Source of the DNA: Brassica napus
Taxonomy: Eukaryota > Streptophyta > Magnoliopsida > Brassicales > Brassicaceae
Direction of reading: 5' to 3'
Length of the DNA stretch: 64,000 bases
Assembly (NCBI RefSeq): GCF_020379485.1
Contig: NC_063444.1
Coordinates: 8,628,652 to 8,692,651, forward strand
Below, piece by piece: positions 11,395 through 23,091 of this stretch; within the stretch, counting starts at the first letter, position 1; each line of letters begins with the position of its first letter. Under the pieces are notes generated by a model. It worked only from the letters and a program-made list of their open reading frames with translations, had not been told where the DNA came from and did not search any database. The position numbers and the translations under genes are program-made.

Positions 11395-12406
11395 CTAGAT
11401 AATGATCCGCGAATTATTTTAAGCACTAATAATTTAACAAATAGTTTGTTAATTTGTAAGAATTTTATAAATTTAAAATATTTTTGCATTTAAATCAGTA
11501 TTTTTAAATTCAACCCGAACATGTGGTCAAATCGGTTAATCCGGTCATCCGATAATTTGATTTAGGTTTTTTAACCGATTTAATTTATATCATTATAGTT
11601 TCATAATTTTCACCTTTTAATTTAAATTTTTATAGTTCATTGTTTTGTAATTTTATGAAATTATAAAGTCTCTACAAAATTTTGATAGAGAAAATGATAG
11701 ATATAAGATAATTAACAACTATAAATATGTCTTGATCATATTACTCCCTTTTATATTGTATAATTAATTTTATTATAATTATGTTGTGTAATTTATCTTG
11801 TTAATAATTTATATTATAATCGGTTTAAATTTCTTGTTGAGCATTTTTATTTAGATAACATATATTTTGAACATTTTTCATAATTACTTTTGTTATTAGA
11901 TTTATTGTGCAATGTATAACGTTTATATATATATAATGGCTATTATTGAATTATTAAGTTACTTAAATAAATGATATAACTATTATTTAGTAATATAAAT
12001 AAGATAATCTGTTAATTTAATTAATTTATTATTGATTAAAATGTTTTTGTAGTATTTAAACCTGTTAAAATAAATTCAATTTATTTTCATTATTTTATAA
12101 ATTATTTAAAATTTTCAGTTATTTAATTTATCTAAATGATTTGAAAGAAAATTGTTAGAAATTCTTAAAAAGATGAGTTCTAATGTTTTATATAGTTTGG
12201 ATACAAGATTAGTTTTAACGTTGTTTGGAAACATGACTAATAGTATAAAGAAAAAAATATATTGTTTGGAAGCTTGATAGTAGTATAAAAAAATTAAATT
12301 AGTGATTTAACGTAGGTTTAACTATAAAGTAGAAAGATGTATTTAATTTAAAAACTTACAAAATAAAAGTTAAGTCCAATCCAATGTTCTGTTTTAATAA
12401 TATAGA
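11395..12406 (-). mobile_element. Non-autonomous Helitron-like element
   Basis: Read on the minus strand, the element starts TCTATATTATTAAAAC (from 12406) and ends CGCGGATCATTATCTAG followed by T (to 11395). Both ends are the terminus types I know from Arabidopsis and Brassica Helitrons: 5' TC and 3' CTRR with host T. The interior is AT-rich without a Rep/helicase frame. The base 5' of TC is T rather than the usual A. The frame at 12356-12631 overlaps the edge and is probably fortuitous. Confidence 0.68.
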
Positions 12407-13148
12407 AGAATATCCGTTGGAAAAGAAGAATTTAACAGAAATCTCAAATCTCTGATCATAATTAACTTCTTGGTGATTTTCTTTGCAATAACTTGCCTTC
12501 CAAGAGCAGAAAATCATCTTATTATTTCGAACACTGTAACATTTTTTCCCTTTTTTTAAGTGAAAATTATACGTATGAGAAGCTGAAAAAGTTGTTGACA
12601 GAAAAAACAGAGAGCGAAAAGTCAACAACACATGTGTAGTATACTCGTGGATGCATTTATTATCGAATCAAACAGACATTCTTATTTTTTTGGGTAGTAA
12701 CATACTTTTTTTTCTCTTTTGATCAAAGGGTAGTAACATACTCTTAAGACATCTTTTGTTGGCATGCATTCAATAATTCATCACTTTCTTTAGATTGTTG
12801 ATTTGTTTCTGCATATTTCCTCAAAAGGGGAAACAACATCTCAACATACATAAGTTACAAAAGAGAATTGGAATTCAATAAAAGATGTTGCAACTTGTTA
12901 TATGACCTAACCTGAAAATATTTTCCAAAAAAAAGACTTGGTAAAAAGATGCCTTTTTATCTCTTTATAAATTAAATTTTGAAATATAGTATTAATGATA
13001 CAGTAAAACCTTTAGTAATGTTAACATTATGATAACTTGTTAATTTATAGAGTTATTAATTTTAAAAACATTTTATTTCAGATTATATTTCTATAATATT
13101 TTATTTTAATTTTTAAAAGAAGGAAATTTGATTTAAAGGTATTATATA
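12407..13148. other. Intergenic, no feature seen
   Basis: AT-rich sequence between the Helitron and the Stowaway-like MITE. No gene, repeat array or clear regulatory element is visible. Confidence 0.4.
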
Positions 13149-13446
13149 CTCGCTCTGTTTCATTATAAGTGTCGTTTTAGGTTTTGGCACACGGATTAAG
13201 GAAACAATTAATTTTGTACATTTCCTATAAAAAAATACTATTACCTATACACCTAACCATATTTTAACCAATAGAAAAATAAATTTTGCATAAAATTAAT
13301 AAATTTTGCATAAAATTAATAAATTTTGCATAAAATTAATAAATTTTGCATAAAATTAATAAATTTTGCATTGAAAATCGAAAACGACATTTATTTTATA
13401 ACGAAAAAAATTCTCTAAAACGACACTTAATATGAAACGGAGGGAG
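13149..13446. mobile_element. Stowaway-like (Tc1/Mariner) MITE
   Basis: The ends are inverted: the left end reads CTCGCTCTGTTTCATTATAA and the right end, reverse complemented, CTCCCTCCGTTTCATATTAA. TA flanks both sides (13147-13148 and 13447-13448), the Mariner target duplication. The homology continues inward through GTGTCGTTTTAG and its inverse. At 298 bp with no coding capacity, it depends on a Mariner transposase in trans. Confidence 0.85.
13281..13370 (+). repeat. 20-bp tandem repeat inside the MITE
   Basis: Four identical copies of AAATTTTGCATAAAATTAAT plus a half copy lie inside the Stowaway-like element. The identity of the units implies recent slippage after insertion. Confidence 0.95.
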
Positions 13447-14019
13447 TACTAATTAAATTTTGTAGATTCACATGCGTATTTATTACTTGATATTGGAATC
13501 ACATATCCTAAAATATATGGCATTTTTTTTTGTAATTTGATAAATTAACACTAAAATATTTGAAAAAGTGAGAGATGAATTTTGTTTTGAAAAAAAAAAA
13601 TGTAATGTCTTGTCTATATTGATATAAGCTTTGAAAAACAAACAAACAAAACAATGTTTTTATGTTTATATGAAGTTTAAACAAGCTTTATATATATTTA
13701 TAATTTATAGTGTTAGTAGGACCATGTATAAACTTAAGAGTTTTTAAAAATTATTATCTTATTATTTTAGTTTACATTGACATGACTCAAGACTGGAAAT
13801 TTTTTGAAAAACTTGTTGAAATGCACTAAGTTGGACACCATTTTTAAAAATTTCTCAAATCAAAATTATTCTAAATATTTATGATTAGGATTTAGTTATT
13901 ATTGTTTAGTGTTTAATATTTAGATGATGGAGTTAGATTTAACTATTAAACATTTATTTATAAATGATTTAAAAGAATTAATTTTATTTTTTCATTATAA
14001 ACTTAAAGTATTTATAAAA

Positions 14020-14850
14020 ATGAGAAATTTTATGTTAACCCTAGGGATATAAGTGTCTTTTACCTTTCATTAAACCCTACTCCACTCTCAACTTTAAACC
14101 CTAAGTCTAGATTAGTTAACCCTAGGGATATAAGTGTCTTTTACCTTTCATTAAAAGTAAGGATAAAAGTGATTAGTGTAAATATGAAAAGTGGTACTAT
14201 GAATGTAGTATTTATGGCAATTTTTCATATAAAAAATGATTATCATTTAAAGATTAATTGAAAAATGGTATAAAATTTAAGCTGAAGTCAAAATTTTCAG
14301 CAAAATTTATTAATTTATATGTTTATTGGGAAATTGACACAAATATCACATTCATAATACCACTTTTCATATATACACTAATCATTTTTACTTTCACTTT
14401 TAATGAAGGGTAAAAGATATTTACACCAATATGATTAACAAATCTAGATTTAGGGTTTAGAGTTGAGGGGTGGGATAGGGTTTTTGGAATGTGAAATTTA
14501 TGATTCTAATAAATATATAAATAATACTTAAAAAAGATAAAAAAAAATTTAAAAATAGTTTCAAACATAATTTTCGATTTTCAAAAAGAAATTTTTTAAA
14601 AAAAAAGTTTGAAGAAAAAAATTATTAAAAAAATTTGTAAGAAATTTGAATTTGAAAAAGTATAATTTGAAAACATAAATTTTTTTTATTTATTGTTTAA
14701 ATAATGATTTATTATATATATATATAGAAAACAAGGGTATAAGAGCTTTTTGCCACTTAATGAAGAAGATATTTTTGAAAATGTCCATTTAGTGGTGTTA
14801 AAGATGAAAAGTGGTAGCACGAAAGTAGTAAATACAAAATTTCTCCATGT
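14020..14850. repeat. AT-rich element with long inverted arms
   Basis: A left arm (about 14078-14224, ending GAAAAGTGGTACTATGAATG) is inverted relative to a right arm (about 14332-14480, containing CATTCATAATACCACTTTTC). Within the left part, a 40-bp block starting CCCTAGGGATATAAGTG occurs twice (about 14039 and 14120). A third related segment lies at about 14728-14830. The outer edges GAGAAATTTT and AAAATTTCTC are also inverted. It may be a nested long-TIR (Mutator-like) MITE; I found no clear 9-bp target duplication. Confidence 0.5.
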
Positions 14851-15334
14851 TTATTAATACATCAAGTATTAAATTATATAGTTTCTATTGTATATTACTA
14901 GGAGTTCCTTTGAGTAAACTATTTATTGAAGTCATTGGAGTACTTTGCAAGTCGCAAAGATAACTTTGAAAGTTATCTATTTCTTCTAGTTAGTAAAATT
15001 TAGTATTTATTAACGAAAAACATATAGAAACAGTACGATTTTGACAAAATAGTTTGTATCCAATTGATATGTACATTTCCACCTCTCGAAACAGAGTAAT
15101 AATAGCCCGAATCTAACTTATATTCGTTGCTTTACACGACAAGAGAGAAGTGAAAAAAGAGTTGTCACAAGACATCAAATCCAAAAATGCAAAAAGAAGA
15201 CACTGAATCTTTGGCTTTTTTTTCTCTGATCATCACAGAGAGAAAGAGATTCATAAAGATTTTTGTCTAAAGATCATTCAACTTGCTTTGACCTGTAGTT
15301 TTAAAAGATCCAACGGCCTTCTTCTAGCTTCAGA
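14851..15334. other. 3' flank of the GNAT gene
   Basis: Non-coding sequence downstream of the minus-strand GNAT gene. It probably includes its 3' untranslated region near 15200-15334. No other feature is seen. Confidence 0.4.
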
Positions 15335-16749
15335 TTAGGCCTCCAAGCTCTTCGTGAACATCATCGTTGTGGAACCCATTCTGTCATCTGCAAACCCACA
15401 GGCTTTGAAGAATGGCCTAACACAAAAAGTTCATTTGTCATCAATAGACATGCATAACTACTCTCCACTAACATTTAGATTCAATCTGATAATAACAAAT
15501 ATTAACAATCCCATTCATACTCAAGATATCATCACTAACATCACCAAAACATTGGTCAGCATAGATCACACAATATAAATCTTTCGATCCAAAAAAAAAA
15601 CTAGCGATGAAAGGATCACACAGAACTCACAAGCTACTAATAAGAGCAACCTTATTGCAGAGGTTTTAAAGATTATCATAATTTTTTTTTAATTTAATTT
15701 GATTTAGGTAATTAAATATAAATGACAGAAATAGAGATTATTCCACTTACACAGAGATACTTTTCATAGTATCTAGTAAGGTTCTTAAATAAGAACTTTG
15801 GAGAACCCCTACTCACACTTTTCCTAACTTCTTAATGTTTAATCATCTCCTCAATGGAGATGCTCTAATTAAGGATGGGTCTTACTTATGCCAGCGGCAA
15901 AGACAGTACCTTTCATGCTCGAAGCAGAGAGCTGCTATGTCGTAGATGTCTCTGCTTGTGAGAAGCCTATTAGAACCCTTTTTTTCAATGAACGAGACAA
16001 TTTGATATTTCAAAGTAAAGCAAGATCATAGTAGAAAAGTCTCATCAAACCTGGTGATTCTGTTAACAATCAGTTTACCAATCCCCATTCGTTGTAGTGA
16101 AGGTAAAACCTGGAAGACACTGAAACCAAGTTACACCTCTTAGCACCAAAACACAAGGTACTACATCTCAAAGTAGACCTGGTAATGAAAGCAAAATTCA
16201 ACTAAACAATCTTTGAAACTTGTGAATATAGATAAAAAGTACCATTAGATCGTGAACAGAAGCGGTCAAGCCATAATCAGAATAGGCACGACCAAACCCA
16301 ACAAGCTGGCCATTTGTAGGATTGAGAGGCAGCACGTCCTGAAACATATCTCCCAGAGAACTCTCATCCTTGTTTTGTTTCCTTGAATCTGAAGACAAAC
16401 TTTCTTCTTCAGCATCATCATCATTAACACTGGCGCTCTCTTCAACAAGAACAGCGTGATGAGGTTTGCAAAACACAGAGACAACAACATCGCTGCGGGA
16501 GATAGCTGTACGCAGCTTCTTCATGTCAACGATGCCACTACCATTCTTGGAGAAACGGTGGCAAGAGTGGTCACAACGTGAATACAAATGCCTCAGCTCC
16601 TCTAGATTTACGTCTTTCTTCAAGGTAGAGATAAAAATTGGTATCGAACGAGGCAATGCAGATGCAGCATCATCACATTTGCTTCTTCTTACCCACCTCA
16701 GTTCCATAGATACAAGAGATGCATTACCAACACAAACCGCAAAAACCAT
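15335..16749 (-). CDS. GNAT-family N-acetyltransferase (At4g19985-like)
   Basis: I reconstruct four coding exons on the minus strand: 16749-16243, 16109-16051, 15966-15910 and 15416-15335. All have GT-AG junctions and consistent phase, giving 234 residues. ATG 16749 is preferred over an in-frame TTG at 16761. The acetyl-CoA pyrophosphate loop reads QRMGIG at residues 175-180, just after the first junction. The C-terminal half contains TSRDIYDIAALC and FFKACGFADDRMGSTTMMF, typical of plant organellar GNATs. QLVGFGRAYSD forms the preceding strand. Such enzymes transfer acetyl groups from acetyl-CoA to protein amines; the basic N-terminus is compatible with plastid targeting. The last intron (15417-15909) carries a MITE. 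It lies divergent to FRS1, as in the Arabidopsis order. Confidence 0.88.
15654..15865. mobile_element. Tourist/PIF-Harbinger-like MITE in the GNAT intron
   Basis: The left end GAGCAACCTTATTGCAGAGG and the right end (reverse complement GAGCATCTCCATTGAGGAGA) are imperfect inverted repeats. TAA flanks both sides (15651-15653 and 15866-15868). It has no coding capacity. It sits inside the last intron and leaves both splice sites intact. Confidence 0.75.
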
Positions 16750-17193
16750 TTCTTTAATCAATCTTGATCACACAACGTTCCACCATCTAATACATGAAAA
16801 AAAAAAAAATCAAATCTTTCAGCACCGGAGTTCTATATCTCTATCAGAATTGGCTCTAAAGCATTCTATAAACGAAAATGAGCTAAATCAACATTCAAAG
16901 TCGCATACTTTCCTGAGAAAACTAACTACCAGAAGCGTAAAGTTCGAAACTTTGATCTTAGATTCTAATGAAAATCGATAAAAGATGAAACCTTTGTGAA
17001 TCTGCAGAGAGGTGAACTAAGATAAACGAGACTCCCAACTGTGTGGCTCAAGATTTTTCTTGGCGTTACAAAACAATCCGGTTATCAACAATTAGAATCC
17101 GGTTTAGTATGTCAATAACCGGAGAAGTGGTGAGAATAAGCCAATCAAAGGCCTAACATAACCACCAGTATAAAAAAGGCGAGTACGACGGAA
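16750..17193. promoter_or_regulatory. Divergent GNAT/FRS1 intergenic region with FRS1 TATA box
   Basis: The region separates the GNAT start (16749) from FRS1. TATAAAAAA at 17169-17177 is the best TATA box for FRS1. It predicts a start of transcription near 17200, exactly where the SINE is inserted. The plus-strand frame across 16466-16981 is antisense to the GNAT exon and not a gene. Confidence 0.5.
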
Positions 17194-17463
17194 GAGACGA
17201 CTGTTTTTTTTTTTTTTTGATAAATCTTATCGGCTGATCCGGTCGGTCCCGGGACTAGCCCGAAAGCGTACCACACTGCCTGATCCGAGTTTGAAATATC
17301 TTCCGACTAATGCCAGGGATAGACCAATCATCTGTTACGGCCCACCATGTAAACCATGTAAACTGATAATTTAGTTCCCAGTGGGAATCGAATCCAGTAG
17401 TGGGTACACACCAAACCCCAAGAGATTGCCGCCAGGTACCGCAGCTTGGTTGAGACGACTGTT
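17194..17463 (-). mobile_element. tRNA-derived SINE with 12-bp target duplication
   Basis: The element body (17206-17451) is inserted in antisense to FRS1. Its A-tail appears as a plus-strand T-run (17204-17218). The target duplication GAGACGACTGTT is perfect at 17194-17205 and 17452-17463. Read on the minus strand, the head contains a box B-like GGATTCGATTCCC (17395-17383), expected of a tRNA-derived pol III promoter. Length and structure fit Brassicaceae SINEs (BoS-like); family assignment is inference. Confidence 0.88.
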
Positions 17464-17550
17464 CTTCGCCCTAAAGATCAAAACTTTGCTGAAACGAAGA
17501 TCGACTCTGTACTCGCCACCAGTCATCACTCTCTTCTTTCCTCCTCTCAT

Positions 17551-17793
17551 GTAACTGTTTTCCCCTGTTTTGTACCGTAGTTAGTGCGCATCGATCTGTG
17601 TTGCTTACGTGTCGTTTCTTGTGTTTTGTTTTGATTGTTTTGTCTTAAATCTATTAACTATTTGGTTTTGAGCTGATTGTGGATATTAAAGGTTTTGACT
17701 TTAGGATTCGTTTCCATATCTGAAGCTGTTCTGCTTTACATTGATGACGTAAAGCTTCCAACTTTGGATGACTAACCAACTCTGTGTTCACAG
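17551..17793 (+). other. Probable 5' UTR intron of FRS1
   Basis: A likely donor (CTCAT|GTAACTG, 17551) and a pyrimidine-rich acceptor (TGTTCACAG, ending 17793) flank a T-rich segment just before the ATG at 17848. A leader intron is common in this gene family. There is no transcript evidence here. Confidence 0.6.
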
Positions 17794-17847
17794 GTTTAGT
17801 TTGATTCTAGAGACTTAGTTTAAAGGGTGAAGCAAAGCTTCATTTTA

Positions 17848-20342
17848 ATGGAGATTGATCTCGAAATGTCATCAGAAGAATGTGATGATGATCAAAGGAT
17901 CAATAAAGGTCTAGAGTTTGAATCCAAAGAGGAAGCCTTTGAGTTCTACAAAGAATACGCTAAATCTATCGGTTTCAACACCATTATAAAAGCTAGCCGT
18001 CGTTCAAGAATGTCTGGGAAGTTCATCGACGCCAAGTTCGTCTGTACACGCTACGGAACCAAGAAAACAGATGAAGAAGAAGAAGAAGACATAAACATCC
18101 CTCAAGCGAGAAAACGCGGTAGAAGAATCAACCATTCTTCCTCCAAAACTGATTGTAAAGCGTGCTTACACGTCAAGAAAAGACAAGATGGGAGGTGGGT
18201 GATTCGGGCTTTGGTCAAGGAGCATAACCACGAGACCTTCCCCCCTGGTCAAGTTAGTTCCATAAGAGATTCTTATGGGCGGGAAAGAGAGATGAAGAAG
18301 AGCAGAAAGTTTCAAGCTTTGGAGGGTGGAGACGTTGAGAGACTCCTAAGCTTCTTTACGGATATGCAAGCTGAGAATCCTTTCTTCTTCTACTCCGTTG
18401 ATCAGTGTCTAAGAAGCGTCTTTTGGGTTGACGCAAAGGGGAGACTGGACTACGCTTGTTTCTCTGATGTTGTGTCTGTAGACACTACGTTCGTTAAGAA
18501 CGAGTATAAGCTTCCTCTTGTGGCTTTTATTGGAGTTAACCACCACGGACAGTTCTTGTTGCTTGGTTGTGGACTGTTATTAGACGATGAGTCTACTAAA
18601 TCTGGATTCGTTTGGCTTTTTGGGGCATGGTTAAAGGCGATGAACGGACGTCAACCTAGAGTTATACTCACCAAACACGACCAGACCCTCAAAGAAGCTG
18701 TTTCAGAAGCTTTGCCAGCGTCTAGACATTGTTTTAACACGTGGGATACTCTTGGTCAGATGTCTGAGAAGGTTGGTCAAGGCTTTGTAGATGAGATAAA
18801 CGAAGTTATCTACGGTTCTTGCAAGGGAGATGAGTTTGAAGAGAGATGGTGTGAGGTGGTTGATAGGTTTGATGTGAGGGACAATGTTTGGATTCAATCT
18901 CTGTATGAAGATAGAGAACATTGGGTTCCTGTGTATATGCAAGATGTTTCTCTAGCGGGGATGTGTAGTGCAGATTCTGTTTTGGATAAGTACATTCAAA
19001 GGAAGACCACTTTGAGAGCGTTTCTTGATCAGTACAAGAGGATGGTACAAGAGAGGGTTGAAGAGGAAGAGAAGGCTGAGATCGAGACGTTGTGTAAACA
19101 GCCTGGTTTGAAGTCTCCTTCACCGTTTGGGAAGCAGATGGCTGAGCTGTACACGCGTGAGATGTTCAAGAGGTTTCAGGTTGAGGTGTTGGGAGGCGTT
19201 GCTTGTCATCCGAAGATAGAAAGCGATGATGGTAACAACAAGAAGATGACTTTCAGGGTTCAAGACTATGAGCAGAACCGTGGGTTCGTTGTGGTGTGGA
19301 GATCTGAATCATCTGAAGTTGTCTGTTCGTGTAGGTTGTTTGAGTTCAAAGGGTTTCTTTGTAGACACGCGATGATTGTTCTGCAGATGTCTGGAGAACT
19401 TAGTGTTCCTTCTCGGTATGTGTTGAATCGTTGGAGAAAAGATGCGAGAAGGAGAGAAGCGGTTGTGTCTGATCTGATCGGTGGTGGTTCAAGTAAGGCT
19501 CAGCGGTATACGGATCTTTGTCTCCGGTCTTTGAAGTTGAGTGAGGAAGCATCTTTATCTGAAGAGAGCTATAACACTGTGATGAATGTGCTGAATGAAG
19601 CTTTTAGAAAGTGTGAGATCACAAGTAATGTGATCCACAGTGTTGAAGAGTCAGACTCTGATGCAGCTCATGAAGAACATAACAACAACAACTCATTTAA
19701 TGAGAATGTGGCTGACACAGGACAGGTTAATCTCATGATCATTGTCTTCAAAAGACCAAGGTTTTGGGCTAACGTGGCTTTCTCTTTGTCTAAAGGAACA
19801 TTCATTACAAGAAGCCTGGAAAGAAACTGATTTGCAAGAACAAAGACACCGGTACTCGATTCTTGACGACTACCTCAGCGCTCAACAAGTGTCACATGAA
19901 ATGGTACACTAGAAAAGTCCTTTACAGCTATATAATATAAGAAAGTGTCAAACTGCAAACTAACATTGTTAGCTCTTCTCTGTGATCAACAGGGACAAAT
20001 CAGCATGATGGCCTCAAACCGAAATGGATATTCTACTTCCCATCAAAACATACACTCACTGGTATGTATGTAACTGCTTATATTCTATGGTGTTTAAACT
20101 GCTGAAGATCCTTTATTATCTCTCATTGCAGGGACAATCCATAACACAGCAAAGGCTTTATGAAACTGTACGTTGTTCACTGAATCAAGTCTGCATAACC
20201 TCAAATATTTATTTCATAGGTGAGCTTTTGAGCTGGTTTAATTAAAATTTAATGTTGAAAATTATGGCAGGATCAATTAAGTTTCAGACCAGATCAAGTT
20301 ATGTATGAAAGACTTCAGGACATGGTAAAAGACTTGAACTAG
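17848..20342 (+). CDS. FRS1: FAR1-related sequence 1, transposase-derived transcription factor
   Basis: Five coding exons (17848-19725, 19796-19903, 19993-20061, 20132-20167, 20271-20342) join in phase 0 to give 720 residues. ATG 17848 is chosen over an upstream in-frame GTG. Domains in order: FAR1 DNA-binding WRKY-GCM1 zinc region (about 20-130), MULE transposase-like core (about 205-300, with VDTTF Asp212 and ILTKHD Asp278), and SWIM zinc finger Cys493, Cys495, Cys505, His507. The family acts in the nucleus in phytochrome A signalling. Two oddities: the usual TDQD-like motif reads TKHD, and the segment after AGM (about residue 371) is shorter than in FAR1 and lacks the QRSES stretch. Reading straight through the first donor gives a shorter, unlikely C-terminus (to 19830). 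Order beside GNAT and VQ supports At4g19990. Confidence 0.88.
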
Positions 20343-20562
20343 ACCTTTTGAAGCTAACATTTTTAATATATTTGATTTAAGTTTTGATGGAAAAGAAATG
20401 AATGTTTGTGTATAGACAAGTGGTAATGCTAAAAAACTTGTTAGTGGTGGTAAAATGTTTCCTTGTCTATCATGGCTACAAGTTATGCGTTTGCAGAATC
20501 TGAGGGTTCTCTACATGTAGCTTTTGAGTCAAGATTATATTAAACAATCCTCCTGATCCTTA

Positions 20563-20596
<34 letters not shown>

Positions 20597-21141
20597 TACA
20601 AAAGAAAATCATGTGAGCATCGGTTAAGACCCAGAGATATCTGAAACTAGTAAGATGCATAGATCTCCTCCTGATCTTTTCGTCACTGCCAAAAAGACTA
20701 TCTTCGTTTTTGAGACCTCTTCTTGAAAGAAAAAAAATTATCTTTAGATCACCAAAATGATATATTAGTAATTGAATGATTTCATATCCAAAAACTGGCT
20801 AAAGAGTGGAAGATTGCCACGCATTTCATTAGTTCACAAGTCTTTCAAATCTCAATATGAGATATATATGATATGTCCCTTCACATCCAGCATTAGATAT
20901 CGAAAATGTGAAGTTTGTGGGATTAGACTGCCACGGATAGACAAACCACAATCGAAAGAAATTGAAATCTTAAAATCTTATATTATATCAATATAAGCAT
21001 AATTCACAGAGCTATGCTGAGAATTCGAAACATTGGGTTAGGACATAATTTTATATAGGACATATTTACAAACATTTTCTTCAAAATTTTTAGTAATTTG
21101 AACACATATAATATTAAAATATTAATTCATTGATGTCTCCC

Positions 21142-21182
<41 letters not shown>

Positions 21183-21536
21183 TCTTCTTCTTTTTTGTGA
21201 AGGAAAACATATACATATTGTTCTTGAACATATCACTATTAATATCACTAGGATTAGTTTCTCTTAATCTGTTATTATTCATTCTAAAAATGCAAAAATA
21301 AGCTTTTAGATTGAAAAATTATAATAAATATTATCTTCACTAAAGGCTATATTTGTATGTTACAGTTTTGTTTTCCAAATTAAATATAAAATAATAAAAT
21401 TCCTTTTGGTAATTATTTTGTCAAAATTCTGTTACACAAGTTTTTTGTTACTTCATTATAGAAAAATTTAGTAAGTAAATAAAGAATATTATTACTTTAT
21501 TTTACATACGGTATCAGAAAACCTTAGAGCAACATT
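20343..21536. other. Intergenic with microsatellites
   Basis: This is the 3' flank of FRS1. It has an (AT)n tract at about 20575-20597 and a (TTA)n tract of about 40 bp at 21142-21181. No gene is supported. Confidence 0.5.
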
Positions 21537-23088
21537 ATTGATTGTCCTTAGTTTTGAGTCCCTAGCTTATTTAAATAGTTTTTGGTTGGTAAGAGACAAA
21601 GTTAAGGACAATCCCAAAAGAGTTGTTTATTGGTAGGACTTTTGGTTGTCTCTTAGTAATTTAATTATTTATTTTAATAAGAAATGACATATAAAAGATA
21701 AGTTTAAAATAAAACATATAACATTAAAATTGAAACATAAGCAAGTGTGAGTTATAACTTCATCGGGAGTGTCTTCGATCCTGATACAAATAGGATACAA
21801 ACAGACTCATGTGTCTCTTTATGAATTTAGTGGCATTTGCTAGCTGATACATTGCCTTTGGTTTCAATATATGACAAGAAATAACCAATAAAGAAAACTA
21901 CAAATTACAAAACGCATGAACAAATAAATATATATATCAAATAGGAAAATACAAGGTGACCATTTTTCTACTACACACACTATAAATTGAGTTATCTACC
22001 ATGTGACACAATACACCAAATGCACAGAGAGATCATATAGCCAATGGTAACTCCTTATAGCAGCTGAGCTGAGAGATTAAAGCTTATATATGCGGTAAGG
22101 TCTGGTTTACATTGATGTGGGAAGGATGAGGTATAAAACCACACTTACTTTATAGCTGATATACACAGTTGTTGTGAGCAAGAAGTCCATCAAGAAAGAT
22201 ATATCACTTGTTTGGTTCTTGGCCAAAGATCCCATACAAGAGCTAAGAGCTTAAGTGTTCTGAACCTTCCTCTGCAACATCAGACTATATCAAGGTTAGA
22301 TTACATATGTTTCAGTGTGTGTAATATACGTCTCAGAAAGCACAAAAATCCTCATTCTAATCACCGGAATGCTTAAAGAAGTAACACACAACAACATCGA
22401 ATATTTCTAACAAGCATGAAAGTTATGATAAATTTAACACTTACAGAAGGTTCGAAATCAGGATTTGACATATTCACTGTGAGGTTTCTCATCAATAGCA
22501 ATACCTGCCACGCATACAGCGATTAGTCAAGGGTACTATATCAAGAACAATCAACTGGCAGCTACGTATATGCACCAGGAAACTTAAACAAGAAAATACT
22601 GAACCAAGGTTGTTTATTTGGCCAACATCTCCACAGAATCATGGTACCATACTACCAAGCAAACTTTGTTTACAGAATCATGGTAAAACAGCTAGATTAT
22701 TCACCTTCGAATCGCGGAAAAAGCTGTGGATGAAACAACAGATCCTCTGGACTGCGATCGAAATCAACGAGAGGAGAACCGTCGAGAGAGAAGCGCTGTC
22801 GAGAGAGATGCGGCGAGAGAGAACCGCCGTCGAGAGAGCCGCTCGAATCGTCGCCGCTTGAATCGCCGTCGAGAGAGAACCAATTTGTTTTCGAAGTGAA
22901 TCTCGGACACAACTCGTTTTTCTCCTACTAAAAATCATCGCCCATTCGCAAACCTACACGTGGCTCATAAGGACGACACCGAAAATTTCTTAATAAAGGG
23001 GCGTCCTTATTCTTATTGGCTATTTTTCATTTAATTATGAGTGTTTAATTGCTAAGATATCCCCCTAAGGACGCCGATAATCTTGCCC
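21537..23088. mobile_element. PIF/Harbinger-like non-autonomous element, 1.55 kb
   Basis: The left terminus GAGCAACATTATTGATTG and the right terminus (reverse complement GGGCAAGATTATCGGCG) are inverted repeats that converge on a shared GTCCTTAG. TTA flanks both ends (21534-21536 and 23089-23091), the target duplication of this superfamily. No transposase frame is present. The minus-strand right part (about 22938 to 22700) is unusually GC-rich, with repeated CGAGAGAG words. It resembles a transcribed leader with a possible donor at TTCGAAG|GTGAATA. Frames at 22610 and 22678 on opposite strands come from these repeats. Confidence 0.72.
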
Positions 23089-23091
23089 TTA

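Noticed and set aside
16466..16981. 171-codon plus-strand frame
   Set aside because: It is antisense to the first exon of the GNAT gene, which has domain and splice support.
17827..17847. GTG-initiated extension of FRS1
   Set aside because: Plant genes use ATG; the ATG at 17848 directly follows the leader intron and starts the conserved protein.
22610..22938. Opposed frames of 71-86 codons
   Set aside because: They are driven by CGAGAGAG repeats within a transposon; no domain, and mutually overlapping on both strands.
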